DNA from: Geobacteraceae bacterium
GTDB lineage: Bacteria > Desulfobacterota > Desulfuromonadia > Geobacterales > Geobacteraceae
Length of the DNA: 64,000 bases
Reading direction: 5' to 3'
NCBI GenBank assembly: GCA_009773645.1
Contig: WSYB01000017.1
Location: forward strand, 62,001-126,000
Numbering within the stretch: the stretch's first letter is position 1; every line of letters begins with the position of its first letter. The notes beneath the pieces were generated by a model that saw only the letters and a list, made by a program, of their open reading frames with translations, was not told the origin of the DNA and did not search any database. A program made the position numbers and the translations under genes. This document shows positions 61,430-64,000 of this stretch, one piece after another.

Positions 61430-63154
61430 TTATAGTCTTACATCGACCAGAGAGTTTTCACGTGGCTGCCAGTATCTGACCTCGGTGCTCTCCTGGTCTT
61501 GTGCGAGGTCGGCAAGTTGCGCGATGGGGGGATAATATCCGGTCTGCGCCGTCTGCCTCCCTTCCCTGAACGGCTGGTTGGAGCCCTGCCCGCCGGTTGA
61601 TACGTCAAATCTCTCCATGGTGATATTCTGCCGGGAGAGGGTTTCCTTGAGGCTGTCAAGGTTCTGCATGAGTGCATCTTTTACGGTCTGGTTCTGCGCC
61701 ACGATTTCAACCTTGAGCCGCTGGTCCACCATCTGCACATTGATCCGCAACTCGCCGAGCTGTTCCGGGTGCAGCTTCAATGTAATCTGTCCATCGCCGG
61801 AGCGTGGCTCGAGCGCGGCCAGCCTCTCCTTTACCTGAGCCATGATATGCTCATGACTGCCGGACTTTCCGGCTTCGGCCTCTGTTTGAGGCTGGACCTG
61901 GTCAGGCGCCTTGAAACTGCCGGAAGACACCGGGCCGGCCGATTGCGTGGGGTTTTCCCTCCCCTTCTCTCCCATGCCTGACTTCATTTCGGCATCAGTC
62001 GATGCTGCCGCTTCTTTTACCGGCATATCCTGAATAACTACTTCTACCTGGGAAGGGTCGATGCCGGCGTCTGCTGCGGCCGCAGTGGAAGGCCGGGCAG
62101 GTCCTGCCGCCTGCTCAGTCTCCTGCATGTGGATTACCGTTGACCGCGACAGGAGACTTTCAGCGGATGATTTCTGCGTCGCTGCGGGTGTTTCAGCGGC
62201 TTTTGCCCGGGCCTCCGGGATTTCGACCGAATTTGCAGCGTTTTGTTGCCGAAGCTGTTTTGCTGTTGCCGGATCGGGTGCTTCCGGTTTTTGCGCTTCA
62301 ACATCCGCGGCAACTGCGGGGAGCGGTGCATCCTTGACTTTCTGTGACTGTTCCTTAACGGAAATTTGACCCACAGCTTCCTGATTCTGACCGGCAGTTT
62401 TTACCTCCTGGATCAGTTGTCCCAGGTTGGTCGCATCCGGCGCTGCCTCTCCTTGTCCACCACCTTGCAGAGGGACTTGAACCTGATTTTGGCCGGCACT
62501 CTTTACCTCCTGGATCAGCTGTCCCAGGTTGGTCGCAGGAACGATTCCGGACTTCCCATGGGCCGCATCCTGCGCTGCCTCTCCTTGTCCACCATCTTGC
62601 AGAGGGCCTTGAAGGGTGGGCTGTTGCATTTGCATCATCAACAGAGCAGCTAATGCTTGGAGAGGAACCGGCACAGCATCTTGGGAGGCTTCTCCCTTAC
62701 CTTCCCCTTCTGCGGCGACTTTTCCTGTTTGGGAGTTCTCCGGCTCTGCTCCTTTTTCGATCGGTTGTGAGAGTTGTTTTCCGTCTGCTGCCGGTTTTGC
62801 TTCCTGTTCTGCGGTTGCGACGATCAGCGTGTCGGCTTCCTTGCCGTCTGGGTTCATCAGTTTTTCCAGAAGTCCCTTGAGTGAGCCATCGGGTGTTTCA
62901 TGCTTGACTGCCTGGTCAGAATCGGCGGGAGCAGAAGTATCGGGCATGACTACCTGACCAATGCTTTGACCGTCAGTCAAAACCTGGGATGGCAATGTGG
63001 TCCCAGCATCGACCAACCGGGCCAACAGCAGACCGAATAACGGTGCAGCTCCTGACTGTGCCGGTTTTACCTTGCCGCCTGCGTCAGGCAAGGAGTTGAC
63101 GGCTTCCTGACTCCCCAACAGTTGTGGTTGCGGCATACTTTGTAAAATTTCCAT
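61430..63154 (-). CDS. fliK: hook-length control protein FliK
   Basis: A 574-residue FliK: a long Gln/Pro/Ala-rich disordered ruler region and the conserved C-terminal domain (LKLHPEQLGELRINVQMVDQ, then DALMQNLDSLKETLSRQNI). It measures hook length and triggers the FlhB switch. The ruler contains in-frame direct repeats (NLGQLIQEVK followed by AGQNQ, at 62400 and 62502, 102 nt apart). GGAGGTGA precedes the ATG. Ruler length relates to hook length, so these repeats may tune it. Confidence 0.92.
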   Translation of the reverse strand: MEILQSMPQPQLLGSQEAVNSLPDAGGKVKPAQSGAAPLFGLLLARLVDAGTTLPSQVLTDGQSIGQVVMPDTSAPADSDQAVKHETPDGSLKGLLEKLMNPDGKEADTLIVATAEQEAKPAADGKQLSQPIEKGAEPENSQTGKVAAEGEGKGEASQDAVPVPLQALAALLMMQMQQPTLQGPLQDGGQGEAAQDAAHGKSGIVPATNLGQLIQEVKSAGQNQVQVPLQGGGQGEAAPDATNLGQLIQEVKTAGQNQEAVGQISVKEQSQKVKDAPLPAVAADVEAQKPEAPDPATAKQLRQQNAANSVEIPEARAKAAETPAATQKSSAESLLSRSTVIHMQETEQAAGPARPSTAAAADAGIDPSQVEVVIQDMPVKEAAASTDAEMKSGMGEKGRENPTQSAGPVSSGSFKAPDQVQPQTEAEAGKSGSHEHIMAQVKERLAALEPRSGDGQITLKLHPEQLGELRINVQMVDQRLKVEIVAQNQTVKDALMQNLDSLKETLSRQNITMERFDVSTGGQGSNQPFREGRQTAQTGYYPPIAQLADLAQDQESTEVRYWQPRENSLVDVRL

Positions 63155-63231
63155 TCCTTTTCACCTCCTTTCTTTATGGGATGTACTTCACCCTCCGTTC
63201 AGCTCAAAACCGCGAAAAGGAGGGCCGAACG

Positions 63232-63786
63232 TTATCTGTCTGCCCGGAGGTTCTCCTTTACCCATTTGAGTACCCTCGGCTGGTTCAAATACGGAATAAG
63301 CTTGAGCGTGGTTTTCTGGTCAAGCTTGTTCAGCATTTCTATGGCAACGTCTTCTTCCAGCTTGTCCATCAGTTTTGCGGATTCTTCCGGTCTCATCTTT
63401 TTGAACATTTTCAGCATTTTCACGTAACGTTCACTCTCAACCTTCTTTTTCGTTGAAAGCGAATCGTCAAGGGATTTCTTTGCGGCATTGATCTCGTTTA
63501 TCCTGGCATCGAGCCTTGCTGTCGACTTTTTCAGCTCCAGCTCCTTCGCATTGAGCGCCGCCTCTTTCTCTGCCAGTTGCTGTCGCCTTATTTCCAAGCC
63601 CTCTGCCTCGTCCTGGGCGGTTTTCGGGGAAGACGCCTGATAACTCCCCGCCGCAGCCTCACCTGCCGGTTTGGCAGGCTGAGGGTTGGCCGCCATAGCC
63701 GTTTTGCGGAGGGAAGTAGATCCATGGCTCGAAAGCCATAGAAGCATCAAGACAGCACATGTAAGTACCCTCGCAACTCTTTTCAT
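63232..63786 (-). CDS. motE: MotE-like flagellar chaperone
   Basis: A 184-residue protein with an N-terminal hydrophobic segment (VLTCAVLMLLWLSS), a coiled coil (about 65-115, rich in Glu/Lys/Leu) and a C-terminal MgtE-N-like fold (MLKMFKKMRPEESAKLMDKL). This architecture matches MotE/YlxF, thought to support stator (MotC) or motor function. It lies between fliJ and fliK and abuts fliJ by one base. Confidence 0.82.
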   Translation of the reverse strand: MKRVARVLTCAVLMLLWLSSHGSTSLRKTAMAANPQPAKPAGEAAAGSYQASSPKTAQDEAEGLEIRRQQLAEKEAALNAKELELKKSTARLDARINEINAAKKSLDDSLSTKKKVESERYVKMLKMFKKMRPEESAKLMDKLEEDVAIEMLNKLDQKTTLKLIPYLNQPRVLKWVKENLRADR

Positions 63787-64000
63787 TACTTGTCACGACC
63801 ACTTCTCTGAATTGCAATCTCGTCCAGAAAAGCACGTTCTTTTTCTGCAAGCTCCTGCTTTTGCACCGTGATCTTTCTCTCCTTGAACGTCTCCAGCACC
63901 TTCTTATCCTTGGCGGCTTCCAACAGGGTTTCCCTCTTTTCCATCACTTTTTTGTCGAGGGAATCCACGCTCCTGCGCTGCATCCGGATATCGGCGCTCT
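63786..64000 (-). CDS. fliJ: flagellar export chaperone FliJ, 5' partial
   Basis: The frame is open to the right edge of the window. The visible ~71 residues are the C-terminal coiled coil (DSLDKKVMEKRETLLEAAKD, ITVQKQELAEKERAFLDEIA), typical of FliJ, the export ATPase stalk protein. The position upstream of motE and fliK agrees. The N-terminus lies outside the window. Confidence 0.8.
   Translation of the reverse strand, partial: SADIRMQRRSVDSLDKKVMEKRETLLEAAKDKKVLETFKERKITVQKQELAEKERAFLDEIAIQRSGRDK

Overview
The window looks like a chromosomal motility locus of a Geobacter-type deltaproteobacterium (Desulfuromonadales). This is inferred from gene order, from sigma-54 control of the flagellar operons, from TPR-rich glycosyltransferases and from several families of short intergenic palindromic repeats. 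No rRNA or tRNA is present, so the taxon is not proven. GC content is moderate overall, with AT-richer stretches in the left quarter.

1-10.6 kb (+ strand): a sugar/methyl modification island. It holds a 5'-truncated SAM methyltransferase, an RmlC-like epimerase, a B12/radical SAM enzyme, two FkbM methyltransferases, a MiaB-like radical SAM enzyme, a TylF-like methyltransferase and a 1229-residue protein joining a glycosyltransferase to three methyltransferase domains. A broken 3' end of a second RmlC-like gene lies at 6778-6888, a scar of module shuffling.

10.8-20.7 kb (+): two giant open frames carry eight GT2-type domains and TPR repeats. They meet at a run of nine T residues (16007-16015), where a -1 slip or one extra T would make a single protein of about 3300 residues.

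21.0-32.5 kb (-): a flagellin module. Two TPR/GT9-like/GT41 (O-GlcNAc-transferase-like) proteins, one of 2310 residues, lie upstream of a flagellin gene. The flagellin has a near-consensus sigma-28 promoter, a long structured leader, an unknown partner gene, and flbT and flaF. Near-identical 168-bp repeats (20778-20945 and 34048-34216) bracket this module and a TPR gene.

34.3-64.0 kb: a PilZ/YcgR-like gene (+), then a long flagellar cluster on the minus strand. In the direction of transcription it reads fliJ (partial), motE-like, fliK, flgD, a TIGR02530-type gene, flgE, terminator, sigma-54 promoter, fliL-fliM-fliN-fliO-fliP-fliQ-fliR-flhB, terminator, an accessory island (HepT/MNT toxin-antitoxin pair, XRE-ImmA gene and repeats), sigma-54 promoter, flhA-flhF-flhG-fliA, flgF-flgG-flgA-flgH-flgI-flgJ-flgM-flgN-flgK-flgL, csrA, an flbD-like gene, motA, motB. 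The regulatory order is classical: sigma-54 for export and basal-body genes, FliA/FlgM for late genes, and FlbT/FlaF and possibly CsrA acting on flagellin mRNA.

Two lesions stand out. flgG has lost its C-terminal helix and its stop codon through a copy of a dispersed palindromic repeat and now reads in frame into flgA. motA appears to have lost its first membrane segment by a frame-shifting deletion. Either would be expected to impair motility unless other copies exist outside the window.
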